This document shows positions 16,151 to 27,105 of a stretch of 64,000 nt of DNA, in pieces. Origin of the DNA: an uncultured Draconibacterium sp. (GTDB lineage: Bacteria; Bacteroidota; Bacteroidia; Bacteroidales; Prolixibacteraceae). How positions within the stretch are numbered: position 1 is the first letter of the stretch; each line of letters begins with the position of its first letter. Below the pieces are notes generated by a model. It saw only the letters and a list, made by a program, of their open reading frames with translations. It was not told the DNA's origin and ran no database searches. The position numbers and the translations under genes are program-made. Location: the NCBI RefSeq assembly GCF_963675585.1, contig NZ_OY776414.1:413001-477000 (forward strand), read 5' to 3'.

Positions 16151-19100
16151 TTAGTTGCCTTGTTTATTGGTATAGCTTCCAACTGGTTCGATTTCGTTTT
16201 GGTTTAAATACCATAAAAAACCGGTTACACTTTTAAAGCCTGTTTCCAGCAGTGTTTCTGCATAAGCTTGCACCTGTTTGTTGTATTTTTTGTTTTTCTC
16301 CCCTGTTTTGTAATCGACTACAATTGCTTTGTCGCCCAAATACATGATCCGGTCGGGGCGAAGTAGCTTTTTAGGGGTGAGTAAATCGCGTTCATTCAGA
16401 ATTTTATAAGTGCCGTCAAACCATTGTTTTACTTCATCCATCTCCAGGTTTTTAAGTAAGGTGGTTTGGATTTCATCCAGTTCTTTTTTATCAATTTTAC
16501 CATCGTGAAAAGCTTTAAAACAGGCCTTTTCAATATCTTGGCCGGTTTCAATTTCCGATAAAATTTCATGTACCAGTTTCCCGATATTTTTTACTGAATG
16601 ATGTTTGTCTTCCTCCTGAAAAAAGTCTTCTCCCGAAAGACGAAGTTTTATTTTCTCACTAAAATCTTTAAAACGATAATTTTTTATTATTGACGAATTT
16701 TGTTCTTCTTCAATGGTATTGCTTTTAGGAAGTACTCCGTATTCAAAAACCTGGTTTTCTTCGTCTAGACAATCCTGAAAAAGCTGAGTTGATGATTGCT
16801 GTTTTAAAGCTTTGTACAACAAATAGCCCAGTGGTTTTTCCGATGTGGAGTTGTTCGATTTGCTTTCAACAGCCTCCGGGCAGTTGACAATTAATGCTGA
16901 TTTGGCTCGCGTAAACGCCACATAAACCAGATTTAAAGTATCGATGTAATTGTTTACTTTTTCGCTGTAATAAACCGGGGCAAATTCCGATGCCTCCATG
17001 GTTTTGCCTGCTTTTACCGGTAACAACGGAAACTGGTTGAAAGGAGCATTTTGCGATGTACACCAAAGCAAAGGTGCGTTGGTGCCACTCCAGCTGGTTT
17101 CCCAGTTCAGGTAGGGCAGGAGCACAGCTTTAAACTCAAGACCTTTTGATTTGTGCACGGTTAACAAACGGACTGAGTTAACTTTGTCGTTTACATTTAC
17201 CGATGCATTGTAGCCTTTTTCTTTCCACCAAAACAGCAGGTTTGACAGGTCGTTTGAAAGCGATGTTTTAAGCTCGCCTGCTTTATCAATCAAAGTTTGC
17301 AGAAAGGGCAATTCCGCTTCAAAATAGAATAATCCGAAAAGCGAACAAATTTGAGTAATGGTTTCGTCGAGCGATGACAGAAGTACCTTGGCTTTTGCAG
17401 TGTTTAATTTTTCACCCAGCTCGCCATCAAATTGTTCTTGAAAGTTTGCTTCCAAATGCCACGTGCTGTAATCGGTAAAATCGAGCGTGTTTTGGCCCTT
17501 ATTGGAGCCTGGCGAAACTCCCCGTTTTTGTAATTCGGGTTTTAGCCAGCTGTACCAGAGTTGCAACAAGGAAGCCTGAATAATTTCATTGTCGGGATCG
17601 ACTAAATACTGAATGGTTTCGATTACAAAAAGCACTCCTTTTGATGCATGCAAAAACAGCGATTCGTTGGATAGAACCGATAAATTATATTGTTTATTTT
17701 CAGGAAGTTTTGCCGCAGCTAAAAAGGCTTCTATTATTTCTGTCCCTTCGCGGTTTTTTCGAATCAGGATTGCAATTTCTTCGGCTTTTATTCCATTGTC
17801 CTGCAAGTATTTCACCTGTTCTACCAAACGTTTGGTCGACTCTTCGCGAAACTCATCTTTAGGTAAGAAGTTTGCCTGAATGTAACCCACCTTGTCGGCA
17901 TCCGGTTTTCCCGGTTCTTGTTTGTATGAATCGTAGACTTTATTGAATTTTTCCAGCGAAGTTTGATTGTCATTTAATCCATTGAATAAATAGTCTTCAA
18001 AAGTGTTTTTAAGGTTTTCGAAAACAGCGTTGTTAAAATGGATAATATTTAAATCGCTTCGCCAGTTTTTTTCGAGTGTAAAATCCTGTTTTTGTGCCGG
18101 CGAAAAATCGGTATCCAGTTGCTCGGCCAGAATATTCCAGTCGCTGTTTCTCCAGCGGTAAATCGATTGTTTTACATCACCAACAATCAGGTTTTCGTGT
18201 CCCTCGGCCAGCGAGTTTACCAGCAATGGTTTAAAGTTTTTCCATTGCAAACCCGAAGTGTCCTGAAACTCGTCGAGCATAAAATGTTTGTAGAAATTGC
18301 CAATTTTTTCGTACACAAACGGCGATTCACTTTCTCCGATAATTTTGCTCAACAAGAGGTTCGAGTCCGACATTTGAAGAATTCCCTTCTCTTTTAGTAA
18401 CAGCTGAATTTCTTCTTTTAAATCGGTAAGAATACCCAGCATCCTGAATTGGCTTAATACGGCCAGTGTGGTATTGTAACGTTCCCAGTTCTGGTTAAAA
18501 TAGCTTATTATTTCAATTAGTTTGGGCTGAAGCTGAAGTTGTGCCAGCTGCAAAATCTCAGCACGTTTTTTACTGGTCTTCGAACTCCATTTTTCAACAT
18601 CTTCGGCATGTTGAAGTATGGTTTGCGTAAAATTTGGCAGAACTCCGTTCGATAGTTTTACAAAAAAAACACCGATGCTTCTGGTGGCTCCACCCGAAAA
18701 ATCGGCAGGAAGTAATCCGGCACCTTCCATTAGTGAAACTGCTTCGCGGCCTTGTTTTTTCAAAGTACTCTCGAAGTCACTTTTTATCAGGCGAAGCTCT
18801 TTCCCAAATTCTTTCAGATTCGTACGATTGTAAACCGAGTCTCCCTCTTCAGGAAAAAACACCTGGAAACTTTCCTTAAAAAGTTCTCTTCCCAGGTTTT
18901 TTATGTCGTCGTCGATGCGTTGGCTCCTGTTGTTTTCAATTTTTTCTTTGCTGTATTCGCGCAGCCATTTTAGCAGATTGGCGTCATCACTTATTTTCGA
19001 AAACATCCGGTCAACGGCTTCTTGTAGTATAATATCGCTATCCAGTTCAACCGTAAAATTTGGCGAAATTCCCAATTCTCGATTAAACGATTTTATTACT

Positions 19101-19432
19101 TTCTGAGTAAACGAATCGATGGTATTTATTGAAAAACGATTGTAATCGTGCAGGATGTTTTTTAGTACCTGTTTGGCGCGTTGTCTGATAAACTGTTCCG
19201 AAAGGTTGTTGCCTTTTTGCAGCGCCGCAACATAGTCCGATTCGGCGTTATTTGCCAACTGAAACAGCGTTTCCAAAATCCGGCTTTTCATTTCGTTTGT
19301 TGCCTTGTTGGTAAACGTTACTGCCAGAATATGTTTGTAATTAAACGGATTTTCAAGAATCAGTTTTAAGTATTCAACCACGAGTTGAAAGGTTTTTCCC
19401 GATCCGGCAGAAGCTTTGTAAACAGTAAGCAT
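16151..19432 (-). CDS. AddA/RecB-like UvrD-family helicase-nuclease
   Basis: A 1093-residue ATP-dependent DNA helicase/exonuclease for double-strand break resection. The Walker A motif ASAGSGKT is at residues 7-14 and motif II is DEFQD. SVRLLTVHKSKGLEFKAV is motif V-like and YVAFTRAKSALIV motif VI. The C-terminal RecB-type nuclease has VHEIL, RPDRIMY (D1027) and VVDYKTGE (D1040, K1042). Length is normal for Bacteroidota AddA-like proteins. An AddB partner is not in the window. The upstream gene at 19488 is co-oriented (55-base gap). Confidence 0.93.
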   Translation of the reverse strand: MLTVYKASAGSGKTFQLVVEYLKLILENPFNYKHILAVTFTNKATNEMKSRILETLFQLANNAESDYVAALQKGNNLSEQFIRQRAKQVLKNILHDYNRFSINTIDSFTQKVIKSFNRELGISPNFTVELDSDIILQEAVDRMFSKISDDANLLKWLREYSKEKIENNRSQRIDDDIKNLGRELFKESFQVFFPEEGDSVYNRTNLKEFGKELRLIKSDFESTLKKQGREAVSLMEGAGLLPADFSGGATRSIGVFFVKLSNGVLPNFTQTILQHAEDVEKWSSKTSKKRAEILQLAQLQLQPKLIEIISYFNQNWERYNTTLAVLSQFRMLGILTDLKEEIQLLLKEKGILQMSDSNLLLSKIIGESESPFVYEKIGNFYKHFMLDEFQDTSGLQWKNFKPLLVNSLAEGHENLIVGDVKQSIYRWRNSDWNILAEQLDTDFSPAQKQDFTLEKNWRSDLNIIHFNNAVFENLKNTFEDYLFNGLNDNQTSLEKFNKVYDSYKQEPGKPDADKVGYIQANFLPKDEFREESTKRLVEQVKYLQDNGIKAEEIAILIRKNREGTEIIEAFLAAAKLPENKQYNLSVLSNESLFLHASKGVLFVIETIQYLVDPDNEIIQASLLQLWYSWLKPELQKRGVSPGSNKGQNTLDFTDYSTWHLEANFQEQFDGELGEKLNTAKAKVLLSSLDETITQICSLFGLFYFEAELPFLQTLIDKAGELKTSLSNDLSNLLFWWKEKGYNASVNVNDKVNSVRLLTVHKSKGLEFKAVLLPYLNWETSWSGTNAPLLWCTSQNAPFNQFPLLPVKAGKTMEASEFAPVYYSEKVNNYIDTLNLVYVAFTRAKSALIVNCPEAVESKSNNSTSEKPLGYLLYKALKQQSSTQLFQDCLDEENQVFEYGVLPKSNTIEEEQNSSIIKNYRFKDFSEKIKLRLSGEDFFQEEDKHHSVKNIGKLVHEILSEIETGQDIEKACFKAFHDGKIDKKELDEIQTTLLKNLEMDEVKQWFDGTYKILNERDLLTPKKLLRPDRIMYLGDKAIVVDYKTGEKNKKYNKQVQAYAETLLETGFKSVTGFLWYLNQNEIEPVGSYTNKQGN

Positions 19433-19487
19433 AAAATGGTTTAACGTTTAGAGTTTAAAGATAGTGATTTAGGAATTGTATCGGGAC

Positions 19488-20060
19488 TTAAAATCCCGGT
19501 CCGAATCCCTGGTGCTGACCAACACTTATACTGGTTTCAATTTTAATGTTTTTCGAAACTTTATATTGCAAAAACATAGTGGAACCATAGGTGTCGAAAT
19601 AGCTGGAATTTTGGTTGGGGAAGGGTGCTGCATTTAACGAATTGGCTCCGTAACTGTATCCTCCCAACACAAATTTATCGCCCAGTTGATAGGCTGCGTT
19701 GCTTAAAATTTGTCCGTTGTGGTAAAATGGCGAATGAGCGGCAAAAGGTCCGGAAGTAATTCCTACAAACGTTAAACTGCTGAGAGGAAATATTTCCATG
19801 TTAATGGTGTAGCGTTCGCGGTATTGCAGGCCAGCGTCAAACTCGGGGAGTTTAATATCTTCTAAAAGATAATCGTTGCCGAAACTTCCTGTAATAAATT
19901 GGTAGTATTCAAGTTGACGGTATTTTACTATTTCCGACGAGTCCACCTCGCCAATGTCAATTTTTAGGTCTTGTTGAGCCGTAACATTCAAAACCAAAAC
20001 CGTAAAAAGAATTCCTGCAATGTATTTTATCTGAATCAACCTCATAAACATATTCCTCAA
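19488..20060 (-). CDS. Exported protein of unknown function, possible outer-membrane beta-strand protein
   Basis: 190 residues with an N-terminal signal (YIAGILFTVLVLNVTAQ). I do not recognise the family. After a charged stretch (DIGEVDSSEIVKYRQLEYYQF) the body alternates aromatic and polar residues with many Gly/Ser, as in small beta-barrel or adhesin-like surface proteins. The C-terminus ends SVGQHQGFGPGF, with a terminal Phe, a feature of outer-membrane barrels. The start may be M1 or M6. It lies upstream of the AddA-like gene, but this context does not suggest a role. Confidence 0.6.
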   Translation of the reverse strand: MRNMFMRLIQIKYIAGILFTVLVLNVTAQQDLKIDIGEVDSSEIVKYRQLEYYQFITGSFGNDYLLEDIKLPEFDAGLQYRERYTINMEIFPLSSLTFVGITSGPFAAHSPFYHNGQILSNAAYQLGDKFVLGGYSYGANSLNAAPFPNQNSSYFDTYGSTMFLQYKVSKNIKIETSISVGQHQGFGPGF

Positions 20061-20147
20061 AATTAATTTATTTTAAGAATAGTTTAGTAAGGTAGTGTAA
20101 AAAATGAATGTTTCTATTTAAAGCACCTTGGCAACCATATGTGTTAC

Positions 20148-20231
20148 GTCACCCTAAATTTATTTCAGGGTCTAACTAATAAAATGTTGCTTTTTATAAA
20201 TAGCAAGATGCTGAAACAAGTTCAGCATGAC
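20148..20231. repeat. MITE-like intergenic repeat with 26-bp imperfect arms
   Basis: GTCACCCTAAATTTATTTCA-type left arm (20148-20173) against the AGATGCTGAAACAAGTTCA-type right arm (20206-20231). About 18 of 26 positions pair. The GTCA..TTTCAGGGTCT / AGATGCTGAAA..TGAC form is a familiar interspersed element of Bacteroidota. It is placed where the dapA operon transcript would end. Confidence 0.65.
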
Positions 20232-20273
20232 GATCAAAGCACGGTTATTACTCAACATGGAAATTCATTCCAT

Positions 20274-21152
20274 TTATTTAAGCTTTAAATAAGCTGTTTT
20301 AATTTCGTTGTAAAGCGGATCGCTGATTTTATACAGAGGCAAACGAAGAATATTTTCAATGGTTCCCTGTATGTTCATCAAAGCTTTAATTCCACCCGGG
20401 TTTCCTTCTCTGAATAGCAACTGGAACATTTCAATCAATTCAAAATGAATTTTCCGTGCAGCATCTAAATCTTCGGCTAACGCAAAATGCATTAATTGAC
20501 TAATTTTTGCAGGCAATGCATTGCCCATTACTGAAATAACGCCTTTGCCTCCAATTGATGAAATGGTAAGCGCAAGTAAATCGTCGCCCGATATTAAAGT
20601 AAAGTTATCAGGAGTATATTTTACAATTTTTGTCATTTGCGAATGTTCGCCCGACGCTTCTTTTATAGCAACAATTTTATCTGAAGCTTCGGCCAAACGA
20701 CCAACAGTTGTGGCTTCAAGATTTACACCGGTGCGCGATGGCACATTGTACAAAATAACCGGTACAGGACTGGCTTTTGCAATTTCAAGGTAGTGGCGGT
20801 ACATTCCTTCCTGCGAAGGTTTGTTGTAGTAGGGAGTAACCACTAAAATTCCATCAACTCCTTCGTAATTAAATTTGTCGATTTGTTTGCACATGCTGCG
20901 GGTATCGTTTCCGCCCATGCCAACAACTACCGGAAGACCGGCCGATTTTTCTTTGATGAGTTCAACTACCTGTGCCTTTTCATCTTTCGATAATGTAGCT
21001 GTTTCAGCTGTTGTGCCCAAGGCTACTAAATAATCCATGCCACCATTAACCTGGTTGTCGATTATTGTTTCCAGTGCTTTGTAATCTACCTGGTTATCGG
21101 TGGTAAAAGGTGTAATTAAAGCGACTCCTGCGCCTGTAAAAAGCTGACTCAT
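20274..21152 (-). CDS. dapA: 4-hydroxy-tetrahydrodipicolinate synthase
   Basis: A 292-residue TIM-barrel class I aldolase that condenses pyruvate with aspartate semialdehyde, the first step of the lysine/diaminopimelate branch. The Schiff-base lysine is K164 in VAIKEASG. Y135 in PVILYNVPSRTG and T47-T48 in the GTTAE motif match the catalytic triad, and R140 the substrate carboxylate-binding residue. Length is typical. It is the last gene of the ligA operon and its start shares one base with the stop of the preceding gene (21152), implying translational coupling. Confidence 0.97.
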   Translation of the reverse strand: MSQLFTGAGVALITPFTTDNQVDYKALETIIDNQVNGGMDYLVALGTTAETATLSKDEKAQVVELIKEKSAGLPVVVGMGGNDTRSMCKQIDKFNYEGVDGILVVTPYYNKPSQEGMYRHYLEIAKASPVPVILYNVPSRTGVNLEATTVGRLAEASDKIVAIKEASGEHSQMTKIVKYTPDNFTLISGDDLLALTISSIGGKGVISVMGNALPAKISQLMHFALAEDLDAARKIHFELIEMFQLLFREGNPGGIKALMNIQGTIENILRLPLYKISDPLYNEIKTAYLKLK

Positions 21153-21667
21153 CAGTTTGAATTTTTATTTAGCTGCGCAAGATAGAAAATTTGTTGCTTG
21201 GCGAGGTACATTGCATCTTGATTTTCGCCAATTTTAATATTTAAATCGAAATAGTTTTCATCGTTTGGCGAACAACCAATTTTAAATTTAGCTTTTGACA
21301 AAGCTGTTACGTAATCAACGGCAAAGTTTGGCTCCAGTGCGATGTTCAATAATACGTCGAAACGTACTTCAAGAAAATCGCCGACTTTTTCCGGTTTGGG
21401 AATTCCCCACCAATTTAAATCAACCACTGTTAACGAGTTGGCTTCAACGGGTGGATTTGAATCGGCATCGAATATGCAATATTCGCGAAAAATTGCGCCT
21501 TGTTTGTTAAAATGCTCCCTTAAAAATTGTACCACCGGCTTTTCCGAAGGTTGCCAGATAACACCCACTTTGCTGTGTTTAACAAGTGTTGGAACCTCTG
21601 GTATTCTATTCTGGCCTGCTATTAACTTTGCCAGTTTTCGGTATGCATATTTTTCTTTAAATCCCAT
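21152..21667 (-). CDS. DUF6913-like conserved cytoplasmic protein
   Basis: A 171-residue soluble protein without signal peptide, probably the Bacteroidota family now called DUF6913 (name from memory). It has conserved-looking blocks TVVDLNWWGIPKPE and DVLLNIALEPNFAVDYVTALSKAK and a C-terminal KIGCSPNDENYFDLNI. The order ligA / exported protein / this gene / dapA is tight (gaps 19 and 21 bases, then a 1-base overlap). The function is unknown; the persistent link with dapA that I recall hints at cell-wall or lysine metabolism. Confidence 0.75.
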   Translation of the reverse strand: MGFKEKYAYRKLAKLIAGQNRIPEVPTLVKHSKVGVIWQPSEKPVVQFLREHFNKQGAIFREYCIFDADSNPPVEANSLTVVDLNWWGIPKPEKVGDFLEVRFDVLLNIALEPNFAVDYVTALSKAKFKIGCSPNDENYFDLNIKIGENQDAMYLAKQQIFYLAQLNKNSN

Positions 21668-21688
21668 GAAGCATTTTTTTGCTGACCT

Positions 21689-22258
21689 TTATTTATTCTT
21701 CTTTTTGGTCGGTTTACAGGTTTTACAATAATCTTCCAGTTTTGCCAATTCTTCATCGGTCCAGTTCAGCCAGCGGGTTATTACCTCCGAGCTCTGTCCA
21801 TGAAACGTTTCACTTTCAACATCCGAAAGAATTCCGGCGTGTTCTGCTGCAACTTCTTTATAAAGTGTTGCCGGACCTTTGGTTAATAATCTGCTCCGCT
21901 CTTCAAAAAATTTCTGACGGAGTTTACGTGCCTGCAACTCGTACAAGTTAAAAATAAGCTGCTGGTAACGTAGTAAACGAATGGTGCCTGGCGCCTCTCC
22001 TTTGTCAAAATAAGAAGCATCTTTCTGAAAATAGCAACTTACATTTTTATTTAAATTGCGAGTGGTGATTAAATTAATTCCACCCATTTCGTACTCCACA
22101 TAAAAACTACCCATGGCGGTTTGCATGGCTCCTGTGTTTGGTGCTTTTGCCAGGTAATCTTCCACTTTTAACTCGTAATCAGCCGACCATTCGAGTTCGT
22201 TTTGCGCAAAACTTAAAGCGGGTAAAAGCAATAAAAGAAGAAATATATATTTTGTCAT
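21689..22258 (-). CDS. Exported protein of unknown function
   Basis: 189 residues with a clean Sec signal peptide MTKYIFLLLLLLPALSFAQ. I do not recognise the family. The mature part begins LEWSADYELKVEDYLA, has a beta-rich N-terminal half, then a basic helical half (ELQARKLRQKFFEERSRLL), and ends in DYCKTCKPTKKKNK with two cysteines three residues apart (C-K-T-C). The W-x-x-D-Y start is reminiscent of exported DUF922-like proteins, but the metalloprotease motif is not there. It lies between ligA and the DUF6913-like gene in one operon. Confidence 0.7.
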   Translation of the reverse strand: MTKYIFLLLLLLPALSFAQNELEWSADYELKVEDYLAKAPNTGAMQTAMGSFYVEYEMGGINLITTRNLNKNVSCYFQKDASYFDKGEAPGTIRLLRYQQLIFNLYELQARKLRQKFFEERSRLLTKGPATLYKEVAAEHAGILSDVESETFHGQSSEVITRWLNWTDEELAKLEDYCKTCKPTKKKNK

Positions 22259-22277
22259 TTCAGTTTTCAGTTTACTG

Positions 22278-24311
<2,034 letters not shown>

Positions 24312-24496
24312 TCAATATTCTTATCTCGATAATGTACCTCAAAGAAATCTTTTGTTTTGAAACAGATTTCTCCTCATCCTTCTTCGAAAAGACAATTTTG
24401 GTGTGTGAGATTGGCTAAAAATAGTCAAAGATTTTCTATTCGTTTAAACAATTTAAGGTTGAAATGTCTTTTAGTTTTAAACAAAACAAAATCGTT

Positions 24497-25081
24497 ATGG
24501 CATTTACTCTTAAAACAGGTTCGCAAGCAATTGATTTTAACCTGCCTGCAACCGATGGAAAAAGCTATTCGCTCCAAAGTTTTAGCAATTCGAAATACCT
24601 TGTATTGTTTTTTACATGCAACCATTGTCCGTATGTAATTAACAGCGATGAGCTTACTCGAAAAACCGCGGAACAATTCAGAGAAATAGGAGTTGAATTT
24701 GTTGCCATTAATTCCAATAGTAAAAATACATACGAAGAGGATGATTTTGAAAGTATGGTAGAGCGTATGAATAAGCACAAATTCCCGTGGAAATATTTAT
24801 ACGACGAAAGCCAGGAAGTTGCGTTGGGATACGGTGCTTTGCGTACCCCTCATTTTTTTGTTTTCGATGACAAACGACGGCTGGTTTATACCGGACGCGC
24901 TGTTGACAGTCCCAGAGATCTTACCAAAGTAACTGTGAACGATTTGGAACGAACTCTCGAGGAGTTGGTTTCTGGAAAAAGTATTTCGGTGCCGGTAACC
25001 AACCCGATTGGTTGTAATGTAAAATGGGAAGGCAAAGACAAAAAATGGATGCCCCCCGAAGCCTGCGATTTGGTTTGGTAG
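24497..25081 (+). CDS. Thioredoxin-fold (AhpC/TSA-like) redox protein
   Basis: 194 residues from ATG 24497. An ATG 33 bases upstream (24464) is in frame, but homologues of this type start at MAFTLKTG. Thioredoxin-like fold with [16 protein letters not shown], typical of peroxiredoxin/TlpA-like proteins, and the active-site pair C41-N-H-C44 in [19 protein letters not shown] contains the cis-proline region. A C-terminal extension has the conserved [20 protein letters not shown] with two further cysteines. No signal peptide, so it is cytoplasmic. Probably a thiol-disulfide reductase or peroxidase; the substrate is unknown. Confidence 0.9.
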   Translation: MAFTLKTGSQAIDFNLPATDGKSYSLQSFSNSKYLVLFFTCNHCPYVINSDELTRKTAEQFREIGVEFVAINSNSKNTYEEDDFESMVERMNKHKFPWKYLYDESQEVALGYGALRTPHFFVFDDKRRLVYTGRAVDSPRDLTKVTVNDLERTLEELVSGKSISVPVTNPIGCNVKWEGKDKKWMPPEACDLVW

Positions 25082-25214
25082 AAATGTCGCCACTTAATTT
25101 GCGCACAATGTTAGTTTATTCGGGGAATGTCTCCTCTTTAAAAATTAAATTTCTCGTCATATATTTTCAACTGAGATTTTCCCCGCGTATTGTTTCTTTC
25201 GCGACTTCTGCAAT

Positions 25215-25249
25215 GGAATATAGCTGATTTTTTATCTCAGTAATATTCC
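25215..25249. other. Interrupted hairpin in spacer 25082-25433
   Basis: GGAATAT..CTGA and TCAG..ATATTCC pair around an AT-rich loop. The rest of this 352-base spacer before the polysaccharide locus holds no gene that I can support; only this hairpin and a possible -7 box near its end are visible. Confidence 0.4.
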
Positions 25250-25406
25250 GAAAAGCTGGGAAATTTTGTCGTAGTAATTCTCATTTATTTCTTCGTTTTC
25301 TGAGCGCGGGTAGGCATTTCTGAAGTTGTGTATAAGCAATTTACTGAATGTTGGCTTTTTTGTGTTTTTTGTGGTATCTTTTTAATCGTCAATGGGATAC
25401 GAATGA

Positions 25407-25414
25407 TATATTTG
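25407..25414 (+). promoter_or_regulatory. Possible -7 box for the exopolysaccharide locus
   Basis: TATATTTG fits TAnnTTTG, 20 bases before the first start codon of the locus (25434). The -33 region is T-rich without a clear TTTG. Confidence 0.33.
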
Positions 25415-25433
25415 CTTAAGACACATAATAATA

Positions 25434-25817
25434 ATGAACAAACCAATTACTATGAAAAAAGTATTAGTTGTCGATGACAAACCTTCCATTAGCCGCCTGA
25501 TTGTCCAGTTTTTAAGTCAAACATTCGAAGTTGTAACCAAGGAAGATGGGCTTGAAGCCATGGCATGGTTGCAGGCAGGAAACATTCCTGACATGATTCT
25601 TACCGATTTGGAGATGCCGAATATGAATGGAATAGAGTTGATAACCAAGGTGAAAGAAAGTGGTTATTTCAGTGATATTCCAATTGTTGTACTAAGTAGC
25701 AAAGATAGTAGCAACGATCGTATTACCTGCTTGAAACTGGGTGCAGAAGATTATTTGATGAAGCCTTTTAATCCTGAAGAATTACTTATTCGGATGGAAA
25801 GGATTTTGAACAAGTAG
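25434..25817 (+). CDS. Single-domain response regulator (CheY-like)
   Basis: A 127-residue stand-alone receiver. The phosphoacceptor is D58 in LTDLEMPNMNG, the acidic pair is D14-D15 in VVDDKPS, and the C-terminal GAEDYLMKPF carries the conserved Lys-Pro. There is no output domain. An alternative start is M7 (25452). It heads the exopolysaccharide locus, 85 bases before a sugar transferase whose N-terminus is a degenerate receiver. A kinase that could phosphorylate it is not adjacent on this strand. It may control synthesis by protein contact (inference). Confidence 0.93.
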   Translation: MNKPITMKKVLVVDDKPSISRLIVQFLSQTFEVVTKEDGLEAMAWLQAGNIPDMILTDLEMPNMNGIELITKVKESGYFSDIPIVVLSSKDSSNDRITCLKLGAEDYLMKPFNPEELLIRMERILNK

Positions 25818-25902
25818 TCATTTTATTTTGTGCACACATTCCTGTTGTGGCAATCAGTTTTACTGGTACATATTACCATTGTAACTTTTAATTTGTAAGA
25901 AG

Positions 25903-27105
25903 ATGAAAAAAAAGGAGTTTGAATCGTTACTTTATATTGGTTCTGATGAGGCGGTAATAAAGGCTTTTGAAGAACAATCCTTCGCTATTCAGTTTTATAC
26001 TCAGCCAAATCCATTAAAAGCATCAGCATGGCTCAGGGAGAATGAAATGGTAAGCGGCATCATTTGCGAAAGGGAACTTCCGGGGATGAACGGACTTGAT
26101 TTTCAAATTTCCTTTGTAAAGGAATTCGACAACAATCAGCAAATCCCGTTTATTTTATTGGTGTCGGAAAAAAACAGCGAATTGGTAAAAAGAGCGTTTC
26201 AGCAAAAAATCGATGATATTTATGTTCATCCGGTTAAGGCAGACACACTTGTTAAACGATTTGAGTTTCTGGTTTCAAATAAATCGCAAATGGCAATTCT
26301 TTCGATGCCAAAAAGCGAAATGGAGAAAAAGGTGTATAAAACGCCATTCTTTAAACGAACTTTTGATATTGTAACTTCAAGCGTAGCGCTTTTGTTGTTA
26401 TCGCCACTCTTGCTCATTTTTGTTATTGCCATTCGTTTGGAGTCGAAAGGAAAAGTATACTACATTTCGAAAAGGGTAGGGACCGGGTATAAGGTTTTTA
26501 ACTTTTTAAAGTTACGTTCCATGTATCCCGATGCCGATAAAAGGTTAAAGGAATTTCAACATCTGAACCAATATACAAAAGGTGACGATTCGGAAAAGAC
26601 GAATTCGGAAAAAGAGGCTGTAAGTGAAAAAGTGGAAGCAAGCACAGGTAATACCGTTCTTTTTGGAGACGATATTAGTATTGAAGAAAATGCACACATT
26701 AAACAGCAAAAAAATAAACAGGAAAGTGCATTTGTAAAATTTGAAAACGATCCGCGAATAACAAAAGTTGGGCACATCATCCGTAAACTAAGTATCGACG
26801 AATTACCACAGCTTATTAATGTAATTAAAGGTGATATGTCGATTGTTGGAAACCGCCCCTTGCCTTTGTACGAAGCCGAATTGCTTACCACCGACGATTG
26901 GACAGATCGTTTTAACGGGCCAGCCGGTATTACGGGGCTTTGGCAGGTAGAAGCCAGGGGCAAAACTTCGAAAATGTCGCCCGAAGAAAGAAAGCAACTC
27001 GATAATACCTATGTAGAAATTGCCAACAGCAGGTTTTCATTCTGGAAAGACCTGTGGATTATTATTCGCACATTCCGCGCTGTTTTTCAAAAAGAAAATG
27101 TTTAG
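25903..27105 (+). CDS. Pseudo-receiver fused to polyprenyl-phosphate sugar phosphotransferase
   Basis: 400 residues. Residues about 1-130 have the shape of a receiver (REC) domain, but the phosphoacceptor Asp is E56 (CERELPGMNG) and the usual Lys-Pro is H109-P (YVHPVK), so it is probably phosphorylation-independent. From about 145 it is a WcaJ/PglC-like phosphoglycosyl transferase with one membrane helix (155-178), KLRSM, DPRITKVGHIIRKLSIDELP, KGDMSIVGNRP and the GLTGLWQ-like GITGLWQ. This enzyme loads the first sugar phosphate on undecaprenyl phosphate. An acidic Lys/Glu-rich insert (about 225-275) precedes the DPRIT block. It overlaps the next gene by 8 bases. Confidence 0.92.
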   Translation: MKKKEFESLLYIGSDEAVIKAFEEQSFAIQFYTQPNPLKASAWLRENEMVSGIICERELPGMNGLDFQISFVKEFDNNQQIPFILLVSEKNSELVKRAFQQKIDDIYVHPVKADTLVKRFEFLVSNKSQMAILSMPKSEMEKKVYKTPFFKRTFDIVTSSVALLLLSPLLLIFVIAIRLESKGKVYYISKRVGTGYKVFNFLKLRSMYPDADKRLKEFQHLNQYTKGDDSEKTNSEKEAVSEKVEASTGNTVLFGDDISIEENAHIKQQKNKQESAFVKFENDPRITKVGHIIRKLSIDELPQLINVIKGDMSIVGNRPLPLYEAELLTTDDWTDRFNGPAGITGLWQVEARGKTSKMSPEERKQLDNTYVEIANSRFSFWKDLWIIIRTFRAVFQKENV

